42,181 nucleotides of DNA. Source: a virus. The stretch lies in the IMG/VR virus record IMGVR_UViG_3300049460_000024, positions 1 to 42,181 of that record; one strand, written 5' to 3'. Both the position numbers and the translations under genes were made by a program. The notes under the pieces were generated by a model. The model saw only the letters and a list, made by a program, of their open reading frames with translations, did no database searches and was not told the DNA's origin. Shown here in pieces: positions 1-6,779 of this stretch; position 1 is the first letter of the stretch; the number at the start of each line of letters is the position of its first letter.

Positions 1-2
1 TC

Positions 3-227
3 TCTCGCAATATGGCTTGTAATGTGGTGCAGGGGCATTTCCACTCTAAGTTTGCAATCCAATTTTGGAGTAACCCAAACAATCTGTTCTGGAGTATGCA
101 AGCAGGCTGTTTGATTGATGATAAGAGCATGGCGATGGCTTATAACAAGTTGACATTGGAACGGCCTATTATTGGCACTGGATTGATTATTAATAGTATG
201 CCTATTTTGGAGGCAATGCCGCTATGA
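3..227 (+). CDS. Metallophosphoesterase, C-terminal part (5' end outside the window)
   Basis: The frame is open from the first complete codon at position 3, so this is the tail of a longer gene. It carries a GHFHS motif (the GHxH metal-binding block of calcineurin-like phosphoesterases) followed by FWSMQAGCLIDD and RPIIGTGLIIN. That arrangement is typical of the C-terminal end of phage phosphoesterases that act on nucleic acid or nucleotide phosphodiesters. The ATG at 12 is internal, not a start. The stop overlaps the dUTPase start by four bases, so the two are probably translationally coupled. Family call rests on the motif and recalled similarity; the rest of the active site is not in the window. 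Confidence 0.72.
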   Translation, partial: SRNMACNVVQGHFHSKFAIQFWSNPNNLFWSMQAGCLIDDKSMAMAYNKLTLERPIIGTGLIINSMPILEAMPL

Positions 228-670
228 AAGTAAAAATTAAGAAGATGTACGACGATGTAAAGCTGCCAGTATTCGCAACTGAAGGCTCTGCCTGTTTCGA
301 CATCCATGCGTACAACTTAGATGTCCCTGCAATCATCAGCAACGGCGACAGCATTATCATTGACACTGGCCTCCAATTTGAGATTCCAGAACATCACGTA
401 ATGCTCATCTACAGCCGCAGTGGGCATGGTTTTAAGAATGATGTTCGCCTTAGTAACTGTGTAGGAGTGATTGACAGTGACTATCGTGGTGAACTGAAGG
501 TAAAGCTGATTGCTGATTTCTGTGTGGATGGCACTCCGTTGAAGATTTATGAAGGTGATCGGATTGCTCAAGCTATGGTGCTGAAGCTTCCTAAAATGGA
601 ATTGACTGAGGTTGAGAGTCTGTCTAGTACTGTGCGTGGAGCTAAAGGCTTTGGGAGTACAAACAAATGA
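224..670 (+). CDS. dut: Trimeric dUTPase
   Basis: Hydrolyses dUTP to dUMP and pyrophosphate, keeping uracil out of phage DNA and supplying dUMP for dTMP synthesis. All five conserved motifs of the homotrimeric family are visible in order: motif 1 GSACFDIHAY (21-30), motif 2 SRSGHG (64-69), motif 3 GVIDSDYRG (81-89), motif 4 GDRIAQAMV (111-119) and the C-terminal glycine-rich arm RGAKGFGST (138-146). At 148 residues it has the usual length. The start overlaps the upstream gene (ATGA), and the stop overlaps the next small gene the same way. Its function fits the neighbouring ribonucleotide reductase. Confidence 0.97.
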   Translation: MKVKIKKMYDDVKLPVFATEGSACFDIHAYNLDVPAIISNGDSIIIDTGLQFEIPEHHVMLIYSRSGHGFKNDVRLSNCVGVIDSDYRGELKVKLIADFCVDGTPLKIYEGDRIAQAMVLKLPKMELTEVESLSSTVRGAKGFGSTNK

Positions 671-813
671 TGTCCAAATACGAACTCCAAGATGAAATTG
701 ATTTCTGGAACATGCGTCGAATGGATGCCCTTCGTGAAATGGAAATGGCAGAAGCTCAGATTGATGCTTTAGAATGGAAGATGGCACAGTTTGACAATGA
801 TGACGAGGAATGA
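667..813 (+). CDS. Small acidic helical protein, unknown
   Basis: A 48-residue reading frame with an ATGA overlap with the dUTPase stop, so probably coupled to it. The product is rich in Glu, Asp and Met and looks like one amphipathic helix or short coiled coil (segments DEIDFWNMRRMDALREM and AQIDALEWKM). It has no membrane segment and no recognisable domain. Its last codons contain the -35 element of the promoter for the ribonucleotide reductase. Support is the tight overlap and the gap it fills between two certain genes; function unknown. Confidence 0.6.
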   Translation: MMSKYELQDEIDFWNMRRMDALREMEMAEAQIDALEWKMAQFDNDDEE

Positions 814-819
814 TATAAT
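791..819 (+). promoter_or_regulatory. Consensus sigma-70 promoter for nrdJ
   Basis: TTGACA at 791-796 and TATAAT at 814-819 are separated by exactly 17 bases: a perfect match to the bacterial housekeeping promoter. The -35 box sits in the last codons of the preceding small gene. Transcription would begin about 25-30 bases before the nrdJ start codon at 854. Confidence 0.92.
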
Positions 820-853
820 CTCTGTCTTTCTCAAAATAACATAAAGGTTTTAA

Positions 854-2713
854 ATGGACAAACAAGCACTAGCAGACATCACAACGTTCAACAAATACGC
901 AAAATATGTCCCACAACTAGGACGACGAGAGAACTGGGAAGAAATTGTTTCCCGTAACGCTGCCATGCATAAAGAAAAATATCCAAACATGGCTGAGAAG
1001 ATTGATGATGTATATGAGAAATTTGTCAAGACCAAACGTGTACTGCCATCCATGCGCTCTCTGCAATTTGGTGGTCGTCCTATTCTGCTGAATGAAGCCC
1101 GCATCTTTAATTGTGCGTATGCTCCAGCAGAGTCTACTAAGTTTTTCAGTGAACTAATGTTCCTGCTGCTTGGTGGCACAGGTATGGGATACTCTGTACA
1201 GCAGCGCCATGTTGGGAAGCTTCCAAAAGTGAAGAATCCTGAATCGGATGGAGAATATAAGTTTCAAGTGCAGGACAGTATTATTGGCTGGAGTGATGCA
1301 ATTAAAGTTGTCACCAAAGCTTTCTTCTATGCTGGCACTCTCCCCACTTTTGATTATCGGGATATCCGTGAAAAGGGCAGTGAACTAATTACTACAGGCG
1401 GGAAGGCTCCCGGACCTGCACCGCTGGAAGCTTGTGTGAATCAATTGATTGTCCTGTTGCGTGGGGCTATTGGACGTAAGCTGCGCCCCGTAGAAGTCCA
1501 CGATATGGCGTGTATCATTGCCGACGCTGTGTTGGCAGGAGGTATTCGCCGTGCTGCCATGATTTCCCTCTTTGATAGAGATGACGAGGAAATGCTCACT
1601 TGCAAGGCGGGAGAATGGTACATCACACATCCGTATCGCGCTCGCTCTAATAATTCTGCTGTGCTTCCTCGTGGTGAAGTGTCTGAAGAAGAGTTTACGT
1701 CTCTGATGAAACGTGTAGAAGAATCTGGATGTGGTGAGCCGGGAGTGTATTGGACTAACAACAAAGATTGGGGAACTAATCCATGTTGCGAAATCGGGCT
1801 GCGCCCCTATCAAATGTGTAACCTGACGGAACTGAATGCAGGTAAGATTCATACACAAGAAGAGTTTAATGAGACGGCAGCAGCAGGGGCATTCATTGGT
1901 ACGTTACAAGCAGGCTACACAGACTTCCACTATCTGAACCCTAAGTGGAAACTGGCTTGTGAAAAGGACAGTCTGTTGGGCGTTTCGATGACGGGCATTG
2001 CATCTGGTACTGTTGAGAAACTGGACATGAAGGAAGCTGCCAAACATGCCAAAGATTCTAACGCTGAAACAGCTAAAGCTTTGGGTATCAATCGCGCCTC
2101 TCGTGTAACTTGTGTGAAGCCAGCCGGTACTACGTCTCTTGTACTCGGTACGTCCAGTGGTATTCATGCTTGGCACAATGATTATTACATTCGACGCATG
2201 CGTGCAGGCAAGGATGAACAACTAGCACAATATATGATGCAGGCTTCTCCAAACCTCGTAGAACAAGATGTGTTTGTTCCACACCAAGTAGTGTTGAGTT
2301 TCCCGCAGAAGGCTCCTGAAGGCGCTACGCTGCGCACAGAGAGTATGTTTAGTTTACTTGAACGTGTGAAGAATGTAGCTATTAATTGGGTGAGTAATGG
2401 TCATCGTAAAGGTGACAACCAACACAATGTAAGCTGCACAATCTCTGTGAAAGAAGGTGAGTGGGAGCCTCTGACGAAATGGATGTGGGAGAACAAAGAG
2501 CACTACAACGGTATCTCTGTTCTTCCTTATTTTGGTGCAGAAGCTTACCCACAATTGCCATTTGAAGATATCACTAAACGGCAATACGAAGAGATGCTTC
2601 CTTGGCTTGAGGGGATTGATATTGGCAAAGTGTATGAGGAAAATGGAGATGGTGTAGATTTGGCAGCAGAACAGGCGTGCAGCGGGGGTCAGTGTGAGTG
2701 GAAAGCTGTCTGA
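854..2713 (+). CDS. nrdJ: Class II (adenosylcobalamin-dependent) ribonucleotide reductase
   Basis: Reduces ribonucleotides to deoxyribonucleotides using a radical made from coenzyme B12. The 619-residue chain resembles the monomeric class II enzymes. C87 (RIFNCAYAP) and C322 (MCNL) are the expected redox pair. The NPCCEI block places the radical cysteine at C311 and the catalytic Glu at E313, with the usual 11-residue gap between C311 and C322. The C-terminal C609-SGGQ-C614 pair is the re-reducing cysteine pair. Other family blocks are GGTGMGYSVQ (107-116) and VKPAGTTS (421-428). No N-terminal ATP-cone is visible. The second Cys in PCCEI (C312) is unusual at that position. A perfect promoter lies just upstream and dut lies two genes before. 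Confidence 0.95.
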   Translation: MDKQALADITTFNKYAKYVPQLGRRENWEEIVSRNAAMHKEKYPNMAEKIDDVYEKFVKTKRVLPSMRSLQFGGRPILLNEARIFNCAYAPAESTKFFSELMFLLLGGTGMGYSVQQRHVGKLPKVKNPESDGEYKFQVQDSIIGWSDAIKVVTKAFFYAGTLPTFDYRDIREKGSELITTGGKAPGPAPLEACVNQLIVLLRGAIGRKLRPVEVHDMACIIADAVLAGGIRRAAMISLFDRDDEEMLTCKAGEWYITHPYRARSNNSAVLPRGEVSEEEFTSLMKRVEESGCGEPGVYWTNNKDWGTNPCCEIGLRPYQMCNLTELNAGKIHTQEEFNETAAAGAFIGTLQAGYTDFHYLNPKWKLACEKDSLLGVSMTGIASGTVEKLDMKEAAKHAKDSNAETAKALGINRASRVTCVKPAGTTSLVLGTSSGIHAWHNDYYIRRMRAGKDEQLAQYMMQASPNLVEQDVFVPHQVVLSFPQKAPEGATLRTESMFSLLERVKNVAINWVSNGHRKGDNQHNVSCTISVKEGEWEPLTKWMWENKEHYNGISVLPYFGAEAYPQLPFEDITKRQYEEMLPWLEGIDIGKVYEENGDGVDLAAEQACSGGQCEWKAV

Positions 2714-3056
2714 CATTTGGAACGATAATTTCCCTCCTTTGAATCTTTACAATTGCCCAGACACACATCGTTATGAGCAATTGGTTCAAGGGAGGATTTT
2801 TAAAACAGTCGAGAGACAAACTGTGGAGAAACAAATGACCAAACTAATCGTACCAATCAGCGAGCGTATAGCCAGTAAAATCGTTGCAGAGCATCCTTCC
2901 CTCACAGGGGTAATCGAAAAATCTACCACAGTGTTCTATGCTAACGATAAACCTATTATGTCTATGACACGCTCTCTAGACGAAGAATCTGGACAATATT
3001 GGGTGAGCTATCAAGTGTATTGTGATGAGTATAGTTTGAAGGAGGACAATCCTTGA
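2694..3056 (+). CDS. Unknown protein downstream of nrdJ
   Basis: The open frame begins with GTG at 2694, overlapping the nrdJ end by 20 bases, and gives 120 residues. A second candidate start, ATG at 2835, has a GGAG 6-7 bases upstream and the GGAGAAACAA leader this phage uses elsewhere; it would give 73 residues beginning MTKLIVPISE. I list the long form because otherwise about 120 bases between two genes would be empty, but the short form may be the main product. No recognisable domain. The C-terminal half looks like a small beta-sheet fold (STTVFYANDKPIMSM, QYWVSYQVYCDEY). The stop overlaps the next start. Confidence 0.6.
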   Translation: MSGKLSDIWNDNFPPLNLYNCPDTHRYEQLVQGRIFKTVERQTVEKQMTKLIVPISERIASKIVAEHPSLTGVIEKSTTVFYANDKPIMSMTRSLDEESGQYWVSYQVYCDEYSLKEDNP

Positions 3057-3637
3057 AATCAATTTCGGTGAAGGATGTTCGTCTTATTTCTGCACTCAGT
3101 CACCTCTCAGATTTTGAAGTAGTCCATCCAGATTTTGATGCAACGGTAAATCCTTATTTGTTTGAATATGGGTTTGACTTGTCGAAGGGTTTGTTTTATA
3201 CTGTGTCACATCATAGACGACTAGATAGGAGTGCTTGTACAGGGTTCGTTATCACTGGTGAAGTACGTTGTGATGCAGCTTTCCGCCTATCACCCTTCTG
3301 TTCTGTGGAAGACAGGTTGATTGCAGCAGGAAAGTATGACCAATCGTTGGCAAGGGAACTGGCAGCAATGTGCAATGTCGCACAATCAAACTACGGTGTG
3401 TCCTTTGCTTTGGACAATGAAGAGGAAAAAGAATTGTATCAGGATCAAGAAACGATTGATAAGATTGAAGATGAGTTGGAAGCTCTAGAGGCTGTGTTGC
3501 TCAACATTCGTGGCAATCAGCATCGACGCGATGGTTCTTTGAAGCGTCCACAAGACTACCACTTTGAGGAACCTCGTGAGAAAGAGCGCCGTAAGAAGAA
3601 AAACCGTGTGTCTCTCAAACACCGTGAAGTAGCTTAA
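3053..3637 (+). CDS. Unknown protein with highly charged C-terminus
   Basis: A 194-residue frame starting with TTG that overlaps the upstream TGA (TTGA). GGAGG at 3041-3045 gives a good ribosome site at 7 bases. The N-terminal 110 residues look globular. From about residue 122 the chain turns acidic and helical (EEEKELYQDQETIDKIEDEL), then strongly basic (EKERRKKKNRVSLKHREV), a pattern seen in nucleic-acid or nucleoprotein binding tails. No family recognised. The next gene has its own promoter, so this probably ends the nrdJ unit. Confidence 0.75.
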   Translation: MKSISVKDVRLISALSHLSDFEVVHPDFDATVNPYLFEYGFDLSKGLFYTVSHHRRLDRSACTGFVITGEVRCDAAFRLSPFCSVEDRLIAAGKYDQSLARELAAMCNVAQSNYGVSFALDNEEEKELYQDQETIDKIEDELEALEAVLLNIRGNQHRRDGSLKRPQDYHFEEPREKERRKKKNRVSLKHREVA

Positions 3638-3646
3638 ACAAAACGC

Positions 3647-3675
3647 TTGACAGAAGCTTTGTCTGTATGTAGAAT
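3647..3675 (+). promoter_or_regulatory. Sigma-70 promoter for the small-gene operon
   Basis: TTGACA (3647-3652), 17-base spacer, TAGAAT (3670-3675). It lies in the gap between the gene ending at 3637 and the small membrane-protein gene at 3714. The -35 box is preceded by ACAAAACGC; the same 12 bases ACAAAACGCTTG recur at 37818-37829 in another promoter of this phage. Confidence 0.88.
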
Positions 3676-3713
3676 GTCTTCTGTCGAGTGACAAACAACA
3701 AAAGGAGAAACAA

Positions 3714-3887
3714 ATGAAATTTCTAGGAATCATCCCTGTAGCAATCTACTTCGCACTAATCGTAGGTTGGGTGTTGAATATTGTATCACTGTTCCACATG
3801 CTTGATGGCCCTGTTACAGCAATGTTTATCATGCGTGCTGTAGGTGTGTTTGCTGCACCTCTGGGTGGTGTGTTGGGCTATTTTTAA
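3714..3887 (+). CDS. Small two-segment membrane protein, unknown
   Basis: A 57-residue frame preceded by a strong AAAGGAGAAACAA ribosome site. The product is almost entirely hydrophobic: one segment from about residue 4 to 27 (IIPVAIYFALIVGWVLNIVSL), a short hinge with HMLDG, and a second from about 34 to 57. It would sit in the inner membrane. It is first after a strong promoter, so probably made early. Small early membrane proteins of phages often modify host membrane functions, but nothing here shows which. Confidence 0.8.
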   Translation: MKFLGIIPVAIYFALIVGWVLNIVSLFHMLDGPVTAMFIMRAVGVFAAPLGGVLGYF

Positions 3888-3896
3888 GGGGGATGT

Positions 3897-4127
3897 ATGA
3901 AATTCGGTCAAGAGCAACTTGAATTCATTGCAAAGCATTTCAAGCCCATCGGAGATATTCGTGCTGTACGAGATGGAATTGTAGAGAAGAGTGATATTGT
4001 ATGGTGGCGAGCGGATTATGGGCCTAAGTCTGTGACAGGTTTCTCAGAAGGACAACATTGGGACAACATGCTTCGTGGGTGGGAGTACTATCAGATTGAA
4101 GAACCAAAATACGGCTATATTGATTAA
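3897..4127 (+). CDS. Unknown 76-residue protein
   Basis: Starts nine bases after the preceding stop with GGGGG as ribosome site. The product is soluble and rich in aromatic residues (DIVWWRADYG, GWEYYQIEEPKYGYID). No motif recognised. Tight packing in the small-gene operon driven from 3647-3675 supports it being real. Confidence 0.78.
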   Translation: MKFGQEQLEFIAKHFKPIGDIRAVRDGIVEKSDIVWWRADYGPKSVTGFSEGQHWDNMLRGWEYYQIEEPKYGYID

Positions 4128-4136
4128 GGACAAACA

Positions 4137-4334
4137 ATGACGAAACAGAATAAGAATGTAAAGAAGCGCACTCTGGCGAAAGCTATCACTGCGTTGCATT
4201 TGCGTGGTGAGAAAGCGGCTGCAAGCACTACGCCACAGCATGGGAAGAAAGATGCCAATCGATTGTACACGAAGAACAAACGTGGCAGCAAAGACAGCCG
4301 ACAGGCTATTAAGAAGTCTAAGGAGAGTGTATGA
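4137..4334 (+). CDS. Small, very basic protein, unknown
   Basis: A 65-residue frame with many Lys and Arg (KQNKNVKKRTLAKAI near the start, NKRGSKDSRQAIKKSK near the end). This composition suggests binding to nucleic acid or to an acidic partner. No fold recognised. The stop overlaps the next start (ATGA), so translation is probably coupled. Preceded by AAGGACAAACA. Confidence 0.75.
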   Translation: MTKQNKNVKKRTLAKAITALHLRGEKAAASTTPQHGKKDANRLYTKNKRGSKDSRQAIKKSKESV

Positions 4335-4513
4335 CCACTGCACGTAAAGAGAACGAATCTTTTGAAGATTACAAAGTACGTCAGAAAGAAGACGCCATAG
4401 CTCTGAAAGCTTTCAAGCAAGGCACTCTGTTCTGGGATAGTTATTATCAAGGTACTTACATCAATCATGAGAAACAGGCTGCACGCAAACTGAAAGCACA
4501 GAAAGGTAACTAA
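4331..4513 (+). CDS. Unknown 60-residue protein
   Basis: Start overlaps the previous stop (ATGA) and the stop overlaps the next start (TAATG), so it is locked into the operon on both sides. The product is charged and mostly helical, with a central aromatic stretch (GTLFWDSYYQGTYI) and a basic C-terminus (KQAARKLKAQK). No family recognised. Confidence 0.75.
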   Translation: MTTARKENESFEDYKVRQKEDAIALKAFKQGTLFWDSYYQGTYINHEKQAARKLKAQKGN

Positions 4514-4884
4514 TGACTAAACTAATTGAATACAGTCGTGAAGTGATGCCCCTCGTTAGAAAGCTGCAAGACCAGAAGGATGCTCTTAAAGCACAAAAGG
4601 AGTCTGACGAGCAAGTTGTTTTGCTACAACAAAATGTCAAGATTGCGCAAAAAGCACTTGCGGAGCATCTTGAAAGTGACGATAGTGTAACGGCAATGTT
4701 GCAGGAAATTAAGGAGACTTCTAAAGAAATCCAACAGGCTGTGAAGGCTGCTTCTAAAGGTAGTGGGTACAAGAGCAAGGAATTGAAATCGTATTTCTTC
4801 GACCGTGCCAAAGAAGATGCTGTAGTTAAGAAAGTGGTGATTGGTAAGCTGTACGACCAACTCAATGACGAAATTAACGAATAA
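4513..4884 (+). CDS. Coiled-coil protein, unknown
   Basis: The 123-residue product has long heptad-like runs (about residues 14-50 and 62-83) typical of a coiled coil, a short Ser/Gly/Lys linker (ASKGSGYKSKEL) and a C-terminal segment with Phe-Phe-Asp (SYFFDRAKED). It overlaps the upstream stop by one base. No enzyme motif or membrane segment. Structural or adaptor roles are possible; none is shown. Confidence 0.78.
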   Translation: MTKLIEYSREVMPLVRKLQDQKDALKAQKESDEQVVLLQQNVKIAQKALAEHLESDDSVTAMLQEIKETSKEIQQAVKAASKGSGYKSKELKSYFFDRAKEDAVVKKVVIGKLYDQLNDEINE

Positions 4885-4904
4885 TTTACAATAAAGGAAA
4901 TTCC

Positions 4905-5174
4905 ATGTCTATCCTCGTTCAAGCCCAAACCCTGCTTACCATCTTGAGCTATGCATCCGAAGTGATCCAATCCGTAGAAGCTGTCTCCGCTGGTGCTGCT
5001 GGCGCAGATAAGAAAACTTTGGCGCTGTCCGTCATTCGGAGCATATATGATGCGACGGCTCCCGCCGTCCCTTTCGATTCCCTGTACAACCAAGTGTCGG
5101 GCATTGTGGATGCGCTGGTGAGTTTCTACAACACGATTGGTAAGTTTGCTAAGTCGCTGAAGCAAGCTGCATAA
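4905..5174 (+). CDS. Small helical phage protein, unknown
   Basis: An 89-residue product with AAAGGAAATTCC as ribosome site. It is Ala/Ser/Val-rich with amphipathic helices; the segment SVIRSIYDATAPAVPF is its most distinctive part. I faintly recall similar proteins in other phages but cannot name a function. It is the last plus-strand gene of the left arm. The stop is followed at once by the minus-strand terminator hairpin and 97 bases later by the plus-strand terminator. Confidence 0.75.
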   Translation: MSILVQAQTLLTILSYASEVIQSVEAVSAGAAGADKKTLALSVIRSIYDATAPAVPFDSLYNQVSGIVDALVSFYNTIGKFAKSLKQAA

Positions 5175-5207
5175 AAGAAAGCCACAAACCTTTGCAGGCT
5201 GTGGCTT
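5171..5207 (-). terminator. Terminator of the minus-strand late operon
   Basis: AAGCCACA (5179-5186) pairs with TGTGGCTT (5200-5207). On the minus strand the hairpin is followed by TCTTTTAT, a U-rich tail. It lies 137 bases beyond the last minus-strand gene and directly against the plus-strand stop codon at 5174. On the plus strand it is followed by A-rich sequence, so it should act only on leftward transcripts. Confidence 0.75.
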
Positions 5208-5254
5208 AAAAGGAAGATGTCTACAAACATCTAACATAACAATCTGCGTTTTGT
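5171..5254 (-). ncRNA. Candidate ~84-nt small RNA
   Basis: A minus-strand promoter (5261-5289) would start transcription near 5254, and a Rho-independent terminator ends it near 5171. The interval holds a first hairpin, AGATGT/ACATCT (5215-5220 with 5227-5232), and then the terminator hairpin, and has no start codon with a ribosome site. Promoter, short structured body and terminator together form the layout of a small regulatory RNA. It is also the tail of read-through from the lysis genes. Inference from sequence only. Confidence 0.45.
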
Positions 5255-5260
5255 AAAACA

Positions 5261-5289
5261 AATCTACACCAAGGGGAGCTTCCTGTCAA
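5261..5289 (-). promoter_or_regulatory. Putative minus-strand promoter in the convergent zone
   Basis: TTGACA (complement of 5284-5289), 17-base spacer, TAGATT (complement of 5261-5266). The -35 is perfect and the -10 matches four of six positions. It lies inside the plus-strand terminator hairpin (-35 in its loop) and points towards the terminator at 5171-5207. Confidence 0.5.
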
Positions 5290-5306
5290 GGGATAGCTCC
5301 TCTTTT
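5271..5306 (+). terminator. Terminator of the left plus-strand operon
   Basis: AAGGGGAGCT (5271-5280) pairs with AGCTCCTCTT (5295-5304) over ten positions with one G-U pair. The loop is 14 bases and the 3' side continues as TTTT and an A/T-rich stretch. It lies about 100 bases after the last plus-strand gene and 40 before the end of the first minus-strand gene. Confidence 0.85.
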
Positions 5307-5344
5307 AATTTATGCATGAATAAGTGACAACAAGTTTCCCGTTC

Positions 5345-5842
5345 TCATTTGCTCTGGAAAACATCGTATTGCTCAACTTTTCCATTCGTGCTATTGTGCT
5401 TGAGCCATTCTCGCGCTCGTTCAAGAACGTCGTCAGAGAGGGTGCTAGAAGCTCCTGTAGAGGTATCTCCACCTTTGCTGACATGTGGCACGACAGGAGA
5501 CTCTTGGGCAGCACTGGAGGCTTCTGAAGGGCTAGGCAGAGCTTGTTGGGCTTCTCGTACGGAAGTCTCTCGCACGGCTGCTGGTTTGAAGCCCAAGCGG
5601 TGGTTGGTGATAAAAAGAATGACTGTGTTGACCCCAAAATACAGCAGACCAGCAAGCATGTAACATGTCTGCGAATCCAGTGGAATGTTGACCCCAAAAG
5701 CTTTTCCAAGTTCTACTCCTACAAGCAGCAAGGACACTAAGGCAGGTACGACCACTGATTGCTGCTTCAGCCAGAATTCTTTGTTGGCTACCTGCTTACC
5801 TGATTGAAACAACTCCCACAGGAGCTTCATTTTACCGAACAT
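5345..5842 (-). CDS. Putative holin
   Basis: A 165-residue product with two clear membrane segments (about 29-49, VVVPALVSLLLVGVELGK, and 60-79, CYMLAGLLYFGVNTVILFIT) near the N-terminus. A long polar Ser/Ala/Pro-rich linker and a charged tail follow. The two-segment layout and the 11-base overlap with the endolysin gene upstream suggest the holin that forms inner-membrane holes and times lysis. GAGGAAAAATT precedes the ATG at 5842; a second ATG four codons in is possible. The cytoplasmic-type tail of about 80 residues is longer than in most holins. It is the last gene of the late operon. Confidence 0.62.
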   Translation of the reverse strand: MFGKMKLLWELFQSGKQVANKEFWLKQQSVVVPALVSLLLVGVELGKAFGVNIPLDSQTCYMLAGLLYFGVNTVILFITNHRLGFKPAAVRETSVREAQQALPSPSEASSAAQESPVVPHVSKGGDTSTGASSTLSDDVLERAREWLKHNSTNGKVEQYDVFQSK

Positions 5843-6242
5843 AATTTTTCCTCAATTCCTCTAGTGACAAATTTGGCAACTGGAAGTGAGCCATCTCTTT
5901 GAACGTCTCCCACCTTCCGGCCCACTCCATTCCTAGTTGCTCTCCGATACATCCACACTTAACAAACAACTTTGTGTCATTCCAGATAGCTTTACCATTG
6001 ATGATTGGTACGAAGTCAAATGCCACTCGGAAGTTGTGGTAAGATTGTCCCGGCTTTGCATTGGTTAATCTGCTTCCGGGTTTAGTCCTACCTTGATCGT
6101 ACAGAGCTTGTTGCGATTCATAGTCACGATATGTGGACGTAATGATGACATCAATTCCATTCTTCTTACACAACTCAATGAATGCTTTGCATTTCTCTTG
6201 CATCTCTGGAACAAGGTCTTCTACCTTGCGGGAATTTATCAT
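5832..6242 (-). CDS. Endolysin, M15-family L-alanyl-D-glutamate-type peptidase
   Basis: A zinc peptidase that cuts the peptide stems of peptidoglycan at lysis. The 136-residue protein shows the family's S-x-H-x6-D block (S67, H69, D76) and the later His (H119 in MAHFQLP) that complete the zinc site, as in the T5 endolysin family. TSTYRDYESQQALYDQGRT (35-53) is the usual substrate-side block. The usual Gly in H-x-x-G is Arg here (HNFRVAFD). No signal peptide, so release depends on a holin. The start has AAGGAGAACAA and overlaps the upstream gene by four bases. Confidence 0.92.
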   Translation of the reverse strand: MINSRKVEDLVPEMQEKCKAFIELCKKNGIDVIITSTYRDYESQQALYDQGRTKPGSRLTNAKPGQSYHNFRVAFDFVPIINGKAIWNDTKLFVKCGCIGEQLGMEWAGRWETFKEMAHFQLPNLSLEELRKNYVR

Positions 6243-6490
6243 TTGTTCTCCTTAATGAAATTGTCCAGCTTGTCATTAAGGCGTTGCAGAGACTCCCTGA
6301 TAGATTCCATTGCCATACGCATTTCCTCGCGTGACGCATACTTCTCAGCCACAACTACTTTGAAATCGCTGAAATCCTTCTGAGTGTCCTTCACTTGCCC
6401 CTTCAAATCCGTAATCATCGACCACAATACAACTCCCAACATACTAAGTAAAATAGATAATATCGGCCAGACCGCTGTTAAACTTTCCAT
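6239..6490 (-). CDS. Membrane-anchored coiled-coil protein of the lysis cassette
   Basis: I place the start at 6490, where AGAGGGAATTTAAT gives a proper ribosome site; an upstream in-frame start has none and would overlap the previous gene. The 83-residue product has one N-terminal membrane segment (about 6-24, VWPILSILLSMLGVVLWSM) followed by an amphipathic coiled coil to the end (IRESLQRLNDKLDNFIKEN). Small proteins of this shape are common beside phage endolysins, with proposed roles as accessory holin or inner-membrane spanin. Which applies here is not shown. Confidence 0.7.
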   Translation of the reverse strand: MESLTAVWPILSILLSMLGVVLWSMITDLKGQVKDTQKDFSDFKVVVAEKYASREEMRMAMESIRESLQRLNDKLDNFIKENK

Positions 6491-6491
6491 A

Positions 6492-6779
6492 TTAAATTCC
6501 CTCTGATTTCTTGCAATGATCTTTATCAAAAACGTCTAAGAGTTTGCATAGTCTGCATCCCCATAATTTATTTTCCTTCATGGCTCTATAAGCCCTGCTG
6601 CTAATTGTCTCTCTAGATCTTCCGTTAAAGCTTGTGTTAGCAAGCCTATCAAATGCTACACCAATCTCCCAAGCCTTTTCAGGATTGAATATAATTGAAT
6701 GTAGCAATCGGATGACAGAGAACAATCCCGCTAGACAGCAGATGAGCCAAACAATGATTAGCTTGGCTCGTTCCATCAT
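6492..6779 (-). CDS. Small membrane protein with Cys-rich C-terminus, lysis region
   Basis: A 95-residue product. A hydrophobic N-terminus (about 6-30, LIIVWLICCLAGLFSVIRLLHSI) is followed by a soluble part containing SRETISSRAYRAMKEN and GCRLCKLLDVFDKDHC. Phage proteins with a similar 'TISSRAYRA ... LCKLLD ... DHC' ending occur near lysis genes, but I know no function. The Cys/His pattern could bind metal or form disulfides. Start and upstream stop overlap (ATGA). Confidence 0.72.
   Translation of the reverse strand: MMERAKLIIVWLICCLAGLFSVIRLLHSIIFNPEKAWEIGVAFDRLANTSFNGRSRETISSRAYRAMKENKLWGCRLCKLLDVFDKDHCKKSEGI

Noticed and set aside
317-865. A 182-codon minus-strand frame over dut
   Set aside because: dUTPase has all five motifs on the plus strand; the minus frame has no ribosome site and would run across the strong nrdJ promoter.
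4461-5261. A 266-codon minus-strand open frame opposite the small genes at 4.5-5.2 kb
   Set aside because: It lies opposite two well-supported plus-strand genes with ribosome sites and overlapping starts, lacks its own ribosome site and reads as low-complexity Ser/Leu/Cys sequence.
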